The notes: generated from the sequence alone by a model not told the origin. 64,000 nucleotides of DNA from Alligator mississippiensis (GCF_030867095.1 NC_081835.1:42391892-42455891); one strand, 5' to 3'. Shown: positions 1 through 11,872, numbered from the stretch's first letter. A program made the numbers and translations.

Positions 1-570
1 CCTGCCATAAATCCCTGCAATAAAACCCGGAGGGAAAACTGTATATAATTGGTCAAGAAACAAGTGTAAGCCCCTCATCGTAACCTCATACGTAACAGGC
101 AGGAAACCTGACCCACTACCTTGTAACCTGATAAAACAAAGAACTGCTGCTTGCCAAAAAATTAAAGAGTCCGCTTAGCAGTTCATCATTGGATACCCCG
201 TTAATTACCTCTGTCTATAAATAGTTTAGCAACTTCCGCCCAAGCTGGAGAACTTTGGGGGGATTCTCTGACGAGAAACCTGAGTCCATCACCAGAGCAG
301 CTTGGCGGTCTGATCACCCGTCAATCACTCCCCGTCATCGTAAATCTTGACGTAATAAAGCCCTGCAAGCACGATAGCTCGTTCCGGCGCCACGTTCGTC
401 ATTAACTGATTGGCTATAACCCGAACCTGTACGTTTGACTGTAATTGATACAACTATAACGGAACAAAGGCTCAGCCTGCGTCGCACGTCACTATCTGGG
501 CGACGTAAGTAAACAATCTCCTGTAACCAACACACGTCTGTGCCTGGTTAATTCCACTCCATCCATTAAT
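1..570 (+). repeat. Possible LTR remnant at the window edge
   Basis: This stretch holds a TATA-like box (TATAAATAG, near 216-224) followed about 135 bases later by AATAAA (near 355). That is the spacing of promoter and poly(A) signal in a retroviral LTR. It is also richer in CG dinucleotides than the flank to its right. The left end lies at or beyond the window edge, so no paired LTR, terminal dinucleotides or target duplication can be checked. No coding frame of note is present. An ordinary promoter-like sequence is the alternative. Confidence 0.3.
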
Positions 571-3500
571 TACCTGCCTGTCAAGGTAAAAGTTTTACTG
601 CTCCAGTGGGATTCAGAAAGCAGCTGCCGGCCGGCTGCCCTGATTCCCGACACCTATAGGCAAAACAGTCAACATTTTCTACACTTCTCTGAAATATTTC
701 AGAATAATTAAGAAACAAAAACAAAACAAACAACCTTTCCTCCTCTGACTGACATTGTAGTCTCTTTTCTGACAAGAAGCCTTTTTCAATACAGCTAACA
801 TTTCTTGTTGACATTTCAGAGAGGTAAAAAGCTTACATGAAGGGAAAGGAAAAGTGAAAGGAAAACGTAGTGGGAGTAATTCGTTTCCTCACAAACCTTT
901 CTTCCTTCAATCCTGGTTTAAGATCCATTAATAGCTTCCATAACTAGTTCAGATACCATGCTAGCTCAGGCAAGTCTGTAAAATCTTTTGTGACAAAATG
1001 CTGAAAAAGCAGAAATTCAATGACAAGTCTATCTGTCTGCAAAGTCTGGAAAAAGGGTGAACAGGGTAACAATACATTCAGTGAATTTCTCATGGAGAAA
1101 AGCAGATCTCAAAAAGCATCAATTCTTTCCAGTAATTTGCAAGAATATTTCCTCCATGACACAACATGGTCACTTAATCCTATGGTGCAATCCTAGCAGC
1201 CACAGCAATTTCCAGTTAAGGGATAATCAGTATTGCTTAAACAGTCACAATGACACTTAATCAATGTTACTCACCGAACCTGTGATACAGGGCAGCAGAG
1301 GGAACTTGTCATATATACTGCACAGTGTGGACAAGTGATGCTCAATAAGGTTGCCAGGGGGTGCTGCACAATTTTAGCACTATTAGGTGTGTAAACATGT
1401 ACATGTTCCACAATATAAACCTAGAGATTTCAACTAGAAATCCATAGCATTAAGAACAATCTGATCTGTTGCAGTCTTTCCAAATTTTGTCACAGAATAC
1501 TTGGCCTATTATTTTCTTGTAGTTGGAAAGAGGGGGAAAGCTAATGGCTGGCATTTTCCAAGGGGTGCCTTGAATCTATATGAACAGGCCTCGAGTCTAA
1601 CTAGGTTGAGAACCATTGATGTAGTGACTTGGATATTACTGGTACCAGGCATTCGGGAGGTTAAACCAGGTTCAAAGTGGCAGCCCAATTTAAACTTACC
1701 TTGCCCTGATACCAACTGCACACTTACAGACCAGGTCTCAGTGACCAGCAGTTAGTCTAAACTTGTAACTCTACAGACATTCCATGTACAAAACCAGTCT
1801 AGAAATTAGATTCAGGTTTATCTTAAACTGGGCTTTCCATGTGGTATCACACAGTTTTAAATTTAGGAAAAAAGGGTGCATGGAACTTCTGTCCACTTCT
1901 GTGCAGCACCAGGGCTGGGAAAACCCAGATACCAGCCCTAGCTCTGGTGCTTCTCTTTCACCTGCTCCTCCCCTTGCACTAGTCTATTTTTTGCCCCCTC
2001 CTGGTCCCATGCTCCCCCCAGCCAGCCCTCTCAACCCTCATCCCACAAGCCATTCCCGGTACAGTTACTTTTATCAGTGTTCACTGCTGCCAGTGCTGAG
2101 CAAGTAAGTCCCAGAGGCAGGATGGATGGGGGTGTAGGTTTATTGGGAGGAACCCACCCCTCCTGCAGTCACACCTGCCCCCCACCCCCTCCCTGGAGAG
2201 GAGCGCACTGGCCAAGCCCCCCATAGTGTGGTGCATACCAGCCAACGCGGGTGTGCCAGCCAGCTCCCCCTACCTCCCCACCTCAGCAGCATGTGCCTAC
2301 AGCAGGTTTCCCCTAGCAACAGCCTCTCCTCCCTGCACAGGGAAGGGGGGTGGTGGGGAGAAGAGGGAGCTCATTCTAGGAGTTCCCCAGCCAGCACTGG
2401 AGGGTGGGGTGTGGTGGGCAAACTGGAGCCCCCCTAAGTGGTCTCCAATACACCCACCCCATACTCCAGCAGGGGCTGAAAGACTCCCAGACTGGTTTCC
2501 CTTTGCTTCATTTCCCCCTCCCATTCTGAAAACAGCAACAGTCCGCCCTTGAGCACAGATCAAAGTTACAGAAGATACTCCATTTTGAAACTTCTTCATC
2601 TGACCCCTCATGCAAAGAGAATTCAGATTTTTACCCAATCAACGGTTTTTGAAGTAGTGTACAGCCACGCACTTGTGTTTGGTCACAGCTCTAAACTGCT
2701 TTCTGTGGCTAGATTGGGCAAAACTTGTCATGTCTGGCTGTGCTCATAAATGTACCAATTCAGTTGGATACAATACCGGACCAGCTCCCTCTCCAACACC
2801 TGTAGCCCATGGAAGATGTAGAGATATTTTGAAAGGCAAACAAGTTTATTTGGTGCCTTAGTCTCACTGAAAGTTTGTGGGAGTTGGGACCCTACCTTCC
2901 ATATGTGCCTTTGCAAGTTTCCCTCGCAAACCATGATATCAGCGCAGATGAAAGATTTGCCTGCTGCTCTTGTCAGCAGAAGTTACATTTTGAAGCAGGG
3001 GGCCCAGTCTTCAACCCCTTCTGCAGGGACTGTTAAGGCTTGGGTGATCATGGTCATATCATGAGAGGATCTTTGGACGATCTCTGGCCTAAACTAGAGA
3101 ATCGTATTGCTGCTTCTCTCCTGACACTAATTTGGCTGAAGAAGCATCCTTCAGAAAGACATCCAGTCTAGATTCAATGACATCAAAAGATGGAAGATCC
3201 ACTGTTCCCCTTAGAAGTTTGCTTTAACAATTAATTTTCAGTGGGTGCCTTATTTTTAACTTGAGGACTTTGCAGAACCCATGGGAGTCTGTCCCACTTG
3301 CCAGCTCCTTCCCAGCCCCACTTCACCTCCTCTTTCTCACCTACCGTGACTTCAGTGCTGTTTGTTGTTAAGGGATAGATCCTTGGCTCTGGTAGTTACC
3401 TCGTGCATAGCTGGGCCTGCCTTTTGCTCTCCCACAGCATCTCTTTTAAGAGAGTGCATCTATAGGTTTCTGAGGGCCTGTCAGGGTTTCACCTGGGCAC

Positions 3501-5038
3501 CCTTTTTCTCTTCAGCTATATTTACCTTGGGCTACTGATTAAGACCTCAGCTTTCAGGTTCATCCCTGCCTTGGTAGCAGCCCTCTCCTGGAGGGTTCAG
3601 TCTCAGCACACTAGTCTCCACCCCACTGGACTAGGGCTAGCTGCTGACACAATTAACAGGGGAGTGCCCTGTCACATACCCCTGTAGCCACAGTCTGGTC
3701 CTCCAGTCTCAAGAGGACTGGTTCACAAGTCTCACACAGAACAAAAACACAAGCCAGCTGCTTCATAAAAACAAGTAGCTTCCTACTTCACAGTAAATAT
3801 TGCTTGCAGGCCCTACTTTCATGGAAGTCTTCACTCCCAGGTCCCCTGGGTGGCTTGGATGCCTGCCCACCCATTTCTAACAACCCCTTCCTCTCCCTGT
3901 TGCAAGCAAGGACTACCCCCTGGTATGGCCAAAGGCTGGGCTTAAATCCCCAAGCCTCCTCACCTCCTGGCCATGTGACTGTCTTCTGCACCCAGGGATT
4001 AGGCACAGCCAATTACTTTATTAGCCTCCTGGCCTCATTAGTCCAAGGGCTAGTCCACCTGCGCTATTTCTCCTTATTGTCCATCCTGGCCCCAAGTCTC
4101 ACCCTCTCAGGTCCTTCTAGTAATGGGCAGGGGTTCCCAGTTACAGACTTTTCTGCACAAGGGCTTGCTTTTACTTTCTTAGGAGCCCTTGCTTCCATGC
4201 AGGCAAGATCTCCTCAAAAGTGTATGTTCAGCATTGCTGGTGTGGATTCCATGCTGCTTTGCTTTTCAGCCAGGCTCTGTGCATTGTGAGATTGTTCTCA
4301 TGGTGCATGGTGGGATACCTAGCAGAAGGCGGCTAGAAATCACTCCATTCTACATCCAGGCATCAAATTCACCCAAATGAGTGAAGCTTTGCAAGGCAAC
4401 CACCATGATCTAAAAAGTTTTGGTTATGGTTTGTGTAGCAAGAGCAGCTACATATAGTTCCCCTTTCTTGCTTGCAGCTGCTGTAAGAAGAGAAAAAAAG
4501 TGCAGACAAGGACTTGGAGGAGGAAGACAATGAGGCTGAGAAAATGATTCAGAGGAGACAGTTTTGGAATAGTTTCATTCTGCTAAGCATCATTCCTGTG
4601 CTCAAGAGCCAAGCACCAACTGGGGCACAGAGACCAATTGGCGAGCAAAGAGTATGTTGCAAAATGTCAAAAGGCACTGTCTAGGGGATGTCTATGGACC
4701 ATACTCTGAGAGCTGTAGAGACAGCACCCCAATGTGAGAGCTCCCTTTTCCATTCAGAAGCATGTGACTATCACCATCCAGGAACTCACAAATCCTCACT
4801 GCTAGTTGTCAGTTTGCTGTGGGCAGATCAGCTGCTGTGAGAGGGGGAGTGTGGAGGTACTGGTGCCACATGGTGTAAGGCTTGGCAATGCTCAGGAGAT
4901 GTTTGATGGCTTTATATGCCTAGTACAACTGACACGATTATAGATCACACATTCCTGTTCTTCGCCCCTATGCCAGGCCTCAGAGTTCATCAGTACTAAG
5001 GGCACTTCCCCTGGTGAATCACCATAAGAGGCACTAAT
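571..5038. other. No gene recognised; non-coding
   Basis: I see no exon, RNA gene or complete mobile element here. Open frames are short and lack family features. Around 1899-1945 there is an imperfect hairpin (AGCACCAG...CTGGTGCT arms). Pyrimidine-rich, C-rich sequence follows to about 2540. The stretch at about 3350-4300 has a 161-codon frame on the plus strand, but its composition is Pro/Leu/Ser-rich low-complexity and it resembles no protein I know. It may be an unrecognised interspersed repeat. Confidence 0.5.
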
Positions 5039-5042
5039 GTAA
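5039..5042. repeat. ERV-A target-site duplication, left copy
   Basis: GTAA lies directly before the 5' LTR. The same four bases follow the 3' LTR at 11873-11876. Four bases is the usual duplication size for gammaretrovirus-like elements. Four bases alone could match by chance, but LTR length and the end dinucleotides agree with this boundary. Confidence 0.65.
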
Positions 5043-5703
5043 TGCAGTGAGCATGTTTGTTATTACCCTGAAATAGAATAGTTTTCTGATAGCATACTGT
5101 TAGGTTAACAATAATTTGGATTATTAAAAAGTATTAGCTTTGCAGCTGAATACAAGGCATGACCTGTGGCCTAGCAAATGCCACTGACCACAAGGCAGAA
5201 TGATAGCTAAGCCTTTGCTTGTGTCAAGTAATCATTTTAACTGTGTTAAGCATTTTCTGAGTAAAATGCAGAAAGGGAATCTCTGTCTGTGTGCTGTAAA
5301 ATCAGCTACAACAAGAAACAAGATAAGACAAAGAAGCCATTGTTCGAAATACAGTGATCGTGTCCTTAAGAAGTATCTACTACTGCAAGTTCTTGCTAAG
5401 GTATCATAATGTTACTGTTACTTAACTTTTAGCTTTTAAAAAGTGCTAGTTCAGCTTAATAAAAATATGCTGTTATAAAGATTTGTAAAGCACCGCCCAA
5501 GTATTGCTTTTTTTAACCCTGTAAGTCTTGCCTTATTATAATAAGTATAAAAGATCGCCTCACCCTTGAGGGGGCGCCTTTTTGCCTCTTTGCTGGTTTA
5601 ATAGTCATTACTTGAGCAAATATACTACAATAAACCTTTACCCGTGGTTGTCTGGTTCCTATACAGCTAAACAATAAACCCCAGGGAGTTTTCTCCCACC
5701 ACA
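5043..5703 (+). repeat. ERV-A 5' LTR
   Basis: It begins TGCAGTGAGC and ends CCACCACA, so it has TG...CA ends. A TATA box (TATAAAA) is at 5546-5552. AATAAA signals are at 5629-5634 and 5673-5678. The sequence is repeated with the same length at 11212-11872. A 69-codon open frame (5200-5409) is shared with the other LTR but has no recognisable domain and is probably chance. Confidence 0.92.
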
Positions 5704-6207
5704 ATTTGGCACCCCAGATGGGACCCGTCTAGCTTGGAGCCTTTGGAGACCTCCACCCCCTGACACCCAAGCGCGCACCAGGTGAGTTCATCTATTTGGG
5801 TCAGTCTCGGGAGGTGGATAGTCCCCTCAGGACCAATAAGGCGGGATCCTCAAATCGGGTAAAGGAACGGTACCGGCAAGTACCTCAGGTCAGGTATGTT
5901 TTTGGTTTCTATCTGGTTTCTGGTTTTCTGGTTTTACCTCTAGAGGTCTCTGGAAGCAGTCTTTGAGGGTATCCATCTGCTACTTTAAACGCTGTTAGAG
6001 CCGGCAGCCTAGCCGAAAGGCGAAAAACACGGATATAAGGTAGAAATGCTGTTATAACGGCCAATGACTAGGGTCTCGGACTCAAGACGCCCCTCCTCAC
6101 GGAGAAAGCCAGTGGGGTCCGAGAACACCGGTTGTTGTACGTGGACAAAACAGCTTCTAGGCAGGTAGAACTTAGGGAAATAAGACTGCTTGTGCTTGGA
6201 TATAATC
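5704..6207 (+). other. ERV-A leader: primer binding site and splice donor
   Basis: Two bases after the LTR a TGGCACCCCAGATGGGACC stretch occupies the primer-binding position. I cannot assign it to a tRNA with confidence. A consensus-like splice donor (CCAG/GTGAGT) lies near 5779/5780 and would serve env splicing. The rest is an untranslated leader up to the gag start. Confidence 0.6.
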
Positions 6208-6800
6208 ATGGGTTCTGGCCTAGGATATTCACCCCTTGATTATATGGTCAGGAATTGGAAACATTTGGAGGGACGGACAGAACTATCCAAGTCTCGTGTG
6301 GCAGAACTCTGTTTAATTAATTAGACGTCTCATACGTCTCAGTTAGATTTGGGAAGACAATGGCCAGAAAATGGATCATTTGACCCAAATTGCCTGGCTG
6401 CCTTACGAAAGATCTTGGAGGACCTCTGCCTCGATCTCTGCCTCGACCTAATAAATTATTGGTATTTATTACTAGCAATGTTGCTAGTAAGCCTTTAGTC
6501 ACCCCGACCCCTGTACCTTTCCCGAATTTGTTAGCTCCCCTTCAATGTCCAAAACCTTCTGCACCACCTTCATATTCAGATGATGATTATAAACCCATGC
6601 CCAGACCCCCTATCAGACCTGATCTGTTCATTCCCATGCCAGCAGGGGACTCGGGAAGTCGTGGGGAGGCATCACCCCGACTGCCTCCCAGTGACCACCC
6701 AAGTCCTAAGCCTGTAAATGGATCAAGGCATCCCTCTCCAGACTCAACTTCCCCGAACACTGATCCGACTCCCATAGCTAATCGTACCCGACAATGAGTA
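6208..6800 (+). pseudogene. gag: ERV-A gag remnant (matrix start and proline-rich segment)
   Basis: The frame opens at 6208 with Met-Gly-Ser-Gly, a typical N-myristoylation start of retroviral matrix. It meets a stop after about 38 codons. A second open stretch (about 6390-6797) is rich in Pro, Ser and Asp, as in the segment between matrix and capsid. No capsid major homology region and no CCHC zinc knuckle follows. The gene is therefore truncated as well as interrupted, and no functional Gag could be made. Confidence 0.7.
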
Positions 6801-7189
6801 CCTGCCCCTAGCCTTCTGGCTCCCCTAAGAGCAGACCCTGTGCCTGGCGTGGTGAAAAATTATCAGTCACTGGAAACACGCTCCGTTCTCCACCACCGAC
6901 CTCTTAAACTGGCAAGAGAACACCCTTCAGGCTACTTTAAAAGACCCATAAAGTTATACATCAGTATAAAAACATGGACCCCAAGACACCTGCCACTTTG
7001 CCTGTGTTAAGACTTGTATTCATAAGTCAGGCTAACAAAGATATTAAAAAGAAGCTCCAACATAACACTAAAGGTGTTGAGAGTAAATCCATGGCAAAAA
7101 AATCTTAGCCATTGCTACTAAAACTTTTAATAAAATGGAAAAAAAAAGAAAGAAAGAAAAACAAAAGATGCAAAAAAACCAGTCTTTTG
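6801..7189 (+). other. ERV-A degenerate interior
   Basis: This is where capsid, nucleocapsid, protease and the reverse transcriptase palm should lie, but it is only about 390 bases. It is A-rich, with runs such as the one near 7139-7175, and I recognise no protein in it. A large internal deletion is the simplest explanation. Confidence 0.5.
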
Positions 7190-7710
7190 AGATCATAAAG
7201 CTGCCCACAGCTTACTTCTCTGCACAGTTAGATTCAATGACAAAGGGGGGAATAGGCTGCCTTTGCGCAGTGGCAGCAGCTACAACAATAGTCAAAAAAG
7301 CCCAGTAATTAGTCCTCAGATACCCCCTTATCCTGAAGGCTCCACATGCAGTAGCCCTCCTCCTCCTCCAGAAAAATACTCAACATTTTTCTCATCAAAA
7401 AATAAACAAGTATAAAACCACACTTTTAATGGCTACAAACCTGGTCATAAAAAGATACAATACCCTGAATATGGCTACTCTATTACCTCTACCCAACCAC
7501 AGGAAACCAAACTCCCACGATTGCCTTCAAGTTGCAACATTTTCAGACAAACCCAGGGCAGATCTTAGTGACTTACCCTTAGACAACCCTGACTTGATTT
7601 TTTTTATAGATGGCTCTTCAAAATTAGTCAATGGAGTTAGAAGAACAGGTTATGCAGTAGTAACTCCATTTAAAATATTTAAAGCTGAACCACTGCCTGA
7701 GCAGTTCGGC
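7190..7710 (+). pseudogene. pol: ERV-A pol remnant: RT connection and start of RNase H
   Basis: In frame with interruptions, the sequence encodes the connection region and then an F-F/I-D-G-S-S stretch near 7600. That is the N-terminal active-site Asp region of retroviral RNase H. It is also recognisable in the second provirus at about 35829. The frame open from 7429 leaves retroviral similarity after about 7700, where unrelated sequence begins. The reverse transcriptase YxDD region is missing. Confidence 0.75.
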
Positions 7711-8020
7711 ACAGTAGCGGACTGTGGCTTCCAGCTTGTGCCGTGCCCTGGTCCCTCACCAGGCTGCTTTTGTTTTTTCTCAGAGTAAAATGCCAAAAGT
7801 TTTTACATGTGTTCTATGAGACAGGGAAGAGTAGAACTGCTCGTTTCTCGAGAACTATATGAAATGTTAGGCATAATGTGTATTACTGCAAAAGTGTTTG
7901 TCACGGTGTAAAGTTCTGAATGTCCTGGAATAGTTTCTCTTTAGTGAGATTGAGGGGTTTTTTTTTAACCTTCTATACCTGATCTTTTGTAAAATAAAGT
8001 AGTTAAAAAAGATAAAATAT
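7711..8020 (+). other. Foreign block replacing most of the ERV-A RNase H domain
   Basis: Retroviral similarity stops near 7705 and resumes near 8026 in the integrase N-terminal region. The roughly 310 bases between them do not look retroviral. They hold a pyrimidine run ending in AG (near 7768-7782, acceptor-like), a short open frame to about 7817, then T-rich sequence and AATAAA near 7993 followed by A-rich bases. The layout recalls the end of a host gene (intron end, last exon, poly(A) signal). That origin is inference; a local rearrangement is possible. Confidence 0.4.
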
Positions 8021-8025
8021 AACAA

Positions 8026-9075
8026 TTGCCAGACGGAAGAATAGTGCTACCTAAAGCAGCCCTTAAACCTTATCTACAACAACTTCACCAAAACAAGCTT
8101 TTAAGTTGCAAAAAAAAATTTTTACTGCTATCACTAATAGACTGTTCTACAGTCTGGAGTCTACCAGAAAACAAAAAAGCTTTTAAAACACTACAATATA
8201 TACAAAAAGTTTAATATCAAAGGAAAAAAATCAGGACTCCCTAGAGCCCGCCCCGGGCTTATACTCCCTTTAAAAGACTACAAATAGATTTTGCTGATAT
8301 GCCTAAAGACAATGGATACAAAAACCTCCTAATAATTGTTGACCAACTCACGGGGTGGGTAAAAGCCTTCCCCACCAAAAAAACTACAACACAACAAATA
8401 AAAAAAATACTCTTTAACGAAATTATACCCAAGTTTGGTCCTCCACGTATCATTAAAAGCGATCATAGATCACATTTTACTGCTGACTTAAATAAAACAC
8501 TGACTAACTGCCTAGAAATAAAATAAAAATTTCATACCCCTTGACACCCAGAAAACTCAGGACAAGTAAAAAGAATAAATCAGACCCTGAAACAAAAAAT
8601 TAAAAAGCTATGTGCTGAGAACGGGTTAAAATAAACTAAGACTCTCCCACTGGCTCTTATGTCCATCAGATCAACCTCCAGGAAAAAACTAAAGCTCAGT
8701 CCTTACGAGCTGCTGTTTGGACACCCTGTTCCCCAACATTTCCCCTTACTACCGGCTCACACTTCTTCTCTTTTAGGCGATAAAGGACTAACCTCTTATA
8801 TTTTATCTCTACAGTCTCAGTTAAAATCTCTCCATAGGTATGCTGCTTTAAGCCAACCTTTACCTGCCGATGTCCCAACACATCGCATCCAGCCTGGAGA
8901 CTGGATGTATGTAAAAACTTAGAATCGGTCTCCCCTTAAACCTAAGTAACAAGAACCGTATCAAGTCCTTCTCACCTCCCACACCACCATAAAAATAACA
9001 AAAAAAACAACTGGATTCATTATACTCATACAAAAAAGACAGAAGTTTCACCAGAGCTCAGGATCGGTTCCAACG
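8026..9075 (+). pseudogene. pol: ERV-A integrase remnant
   Basis: The N-terminal part is followed by a catalytic core with the first Asp in an I-D-F-A-D context near 8290 and the second Asp codon at 8461-8463. The codon 36 positions later (8569-8571), where the catalytic Glu belongs, is AAA (Lys). Stops occur at 8524, 8542 and 8632. Each lines up with a Trp codon of the second provirus (36881, 36899, 36989). A C-terminal segment (8659-8922) stays open. Mostly G-to-A changes have inactivated it. Confidence 0.88.
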
Positions 9076-9442
9076 CAGGCTTCCCTGACCTAAAAAAGGG
9101 GAAGCCAGAAGAAGACGACTGCGGACTTCACGGGAGCACTGCGCGCCCACCTGACCGTGACAAGGATAAGCCAGAAACAAACAAAAAAATAAAAACAAAC
9201 ACCTCCTGGACCTACAGCCCATTCGATAATATAAAACTCAAACTAATCAAAGTCCACTAATAAACTGTCACCCTTTTGGGGTCCTGCCCAGCCCAGAAAA
9301 CACTGAACTCCAAGTACTGCATCCTTTAGACACTTTTAGATCAGCTGAAAACTAAACACTTTGAGACTGTAACATGCCCCAGAAAAACAGTTATTAGAGC
9401 TGCAGGGTTGTTCATACTGTTTGTGCTGATCTTGTTATAATA

Positions 9443-11211
9443 TGGCTTTTATAACTATGTTATTTCTAATCTTTATCTTTGGTAGAGAAATAAGTCTTTC
9501 ACAGGGGTCGGTTATAGCTACCAGTTGCTGCAGATGTGCTAATCCTGGTGCCTGAGGTTTTCCTGTCTAGATAAGCAATTCAATCAAACTCTCTGATATA
9601 GACGGGAAGGTCAACATTGCCTGTTGATATCCTCCCTCACATTGTTATAGTTCAACAAAAGTTTGGGTATTTACTTATAAAACAGAATATGATATAAAGC
9701 CCAACCACCCAGTTTTCAGATAATTTACAGAGTCTCCTCAGGCTAAGACTACTCTTAAACCTACTGTTGCCCATATCTCTAATAACAATATATACCTCCA
9801 ATACGTTGAGAGAGCCGCTAAAACAAAAAACCAAAGTAACTGTTGGGTGTGCAGTCATTTTCTTCTCCACACCCAAGGAGAAATTTCCATGACTCCCATC
9901 CCCTTAGGCCCCATCGAGTCATTTAAACCCCTCTAATAACCAAGCTTGGGACCAAAGTCAACAGGAGTTCCTTTTAATAAAGCCTGTTGTTAGAGATCAG
10001 TGTTTCTATATAAACTGCTCAGTATCAGACTACATTAATTTAGACACAAGCATATATCACCACTATTTTACTAGTTCAAGTGGAGGAGACTGGCATAATA
10101 ATGATACAGCAACTCCTACCTGTTACAGTTCTTACAATGATTTCTACAACAGCAAAATTTAACCAAGGGCACTAATCCTATCTATACCCCCATCTCCTCT
10201 TTAAATAATACTTTATGGTATTGTTTATACACTGATACCTCCTGGGGACAATGCTTCTTCAATAAAACTACAAATCCTTCCTTTAAATCAAAGGGTGAAC
10301 GCAGGATACTAGGATTAGGAAACGGGGGCCGAATACCTCCTAAGTATTCAAACCTCACTGCTTTAAAAAGACAATACTGGGTCTGTGGCTCCCACGCCTA
10401 CCATAAAATCCCTGCCAAAGAAAAAGATATCTACTATCCGGCACTGGTAAATCCCTCTACGTCCTTCGCCACACACCTTCCACGGGGCAGGTAGCGAAAC
10501 AAGAGGGATTTACAAGAAAGCCGTGATATAATAAACAAATATAAAAAAACTCAACTTACCAAAAAAATATTACTCAGGTGTTCCCTTACAAATATGCTCT
10601 CAAAAATAGGCACTGTGTGTCTTAAAAAATTTACATTATGCCTCCAAACTATGATAAAAATCATAGCTCACAAATTCAGCAAAGATCACAAAGACCTCTC
10701 AAAGGCTGTTGTTGCCTTGGTTGACACCCAAGAAAAACTCCGACAAATAGTAATTCAAAACCGTATAGCCCTTAATTTTCTCCTCGCTGCTCAAGGGGGA
10801 GCTTGTGCGGTTATCGGACCAGAATGTTATATTTGGGTTAACAGTTCTTTTACAATAGTACAAACCCACCTCAATAATGCAGCTGTCCATATCCAAAAAG
10901 CCAAAGATATAGTTAAAATCCCCAAAGATACATCTCTTAATTGGCTCACTAATTGGTTGCCTTCCCTTACAGGATGGCTTAGACCTTTTATACTAAGCTT
11001 AATCAAAATTGTTATAACTGTAATCTGCCTGTTGTGCTGTTTTCAGTGTTTATGCTCTCTAGGACAACAGTTTATACAAAGGCAAATAAAAATATATAGT
11101 CAGTTTGTACAAATATCCAACATCAATCATCAAAACCTAACCCCACAAGAAGTTAAATACCTAAAAGTATATTCCAAAATTTCCTCTAAAAAATTAAAAC
11201 AGAGTGAGGAT
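9443..11211 (+). pseudogene. env: ERV-A env remnant (surface and transmembrane parts)
   Basis: An ATG at 9443 opens a hydrophobic signal-peptide-like stretch that soon meets a stop. The surface part is scattered through 9443-10590 with many stops. The transmembrane part is open from 10594 into the 3' LTR. It has a heptad-rich helix, an immunosuppressive-domain-like region, a C-x6-C pair (10804 and 10825) and a hydrophobic anchor near 10985-11060. The residue after the second Cys is Tyr (TAT, 10828-10830), where a Cys is expected in this class. The product would not be a normal envelope. Confidence 0.85.
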
Positions 11212-11872
11212 TATAGTGAGCATGTTTGTTATTACCCTGAAATAGAATAGTTTTCTGATAACATACTGTTAGGTTAACAATAATTTGGATTATTAAAAAA
11301 TATTAGCTTTACAGCTAAATACAACGCATGACCTGTGGCCTAACAAATGCCGCTGACCACAAGGCAAAATGATAGCTAAGCCTTTGCTTGTGTCAAGTAA
11401 TCATCTTAACTGTGTTAAGCATTTTCTGAGTAAAATGCAGAAAGGGAATCTGTGTCTATGTGCAGTAAAATCAGCTACAACAAGAAACAAGATAAGACAA
11501 AGAAGCCATTGTTCGAAATACAGTGATCGTGTCCTTAAGAAGTATCTACTACTGCAAGTTCTCGCTAACGTATCATAATGTTACTGTTACTTAACTTTTA
11601 GCTTTTAAAAAGTGCTAGCTCAGCTTAATAAAAATATGCTGTTATAAAGATTTGTAAAGCACTGCCCAAGTATTGCTTTTGTTAACCCTGTAAGTCTTGC
11701 CTTATTATAATAAATATAAAAAATCGCCTCACCCTTGAGGGGGCGCCATTTTGCCTCTTTGCTGGTTTAATAGTCATTACTCAAGCAAATATACTACAAT
11801 AAACCTTTACCTGTGGTTGTCTGGTTCCTATACAGCTAAGCAATAAACCCCAGGGAGTTTTCTCCCACCACA
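11212..11872 (+). repeat. ERV-A 3' LTR
   Basis: It matches the 5' LTR over 661 bases with about 25 substitutions by eye. The first bases read TATAG instead of TGCAG, so the TG end is mutated here. A purine-rich tract (AGAGTGAGGA) sits just before it as polypurine tract. It ends CCACCACA, followed by the GTAA target duplication. Confidence 0.92.

Larger units (their letters stand above)
5043..11872 (+). mobile_element. ERV-A: class I (gammaretrovirus-like) provirus, defective and hypermutated
   Basis: Two 661-base LTRs flank about 5.5 kb containing gag, pol and env remnants in retroviral order. The LTRs are about 96 percent identical by eye. Capsid-nucleocapsid, protease and the reverse transcriptase core are absent, so the element is internally deleted. 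What is left is broken by many stops. The plus strand is strikingly A-rich. Differences between the LTRs, and between this integrase and that of the second provirus in the window, are mostly G-to-A. The class I assignment rests on the env transmembrane layout and the 4-base target duplication. It cannot produce any working protein as it stands. Confidence 0.93.

Noticed and set aside
3804-4289. 161-codon plus-strand frame
   Set aside because: Low-complexity Leu/Ser/Pro composition, no domain and no splice context. Likely chance or part of an unnamed repeat.
5200-5409. 69-codon frame present in both ERV-A LTRs (also 11369-11578)
   Set aside because: LTR identity alone explains the sharing. 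The peptide has no domain or signal, and LTR-encoded proteins are rare.
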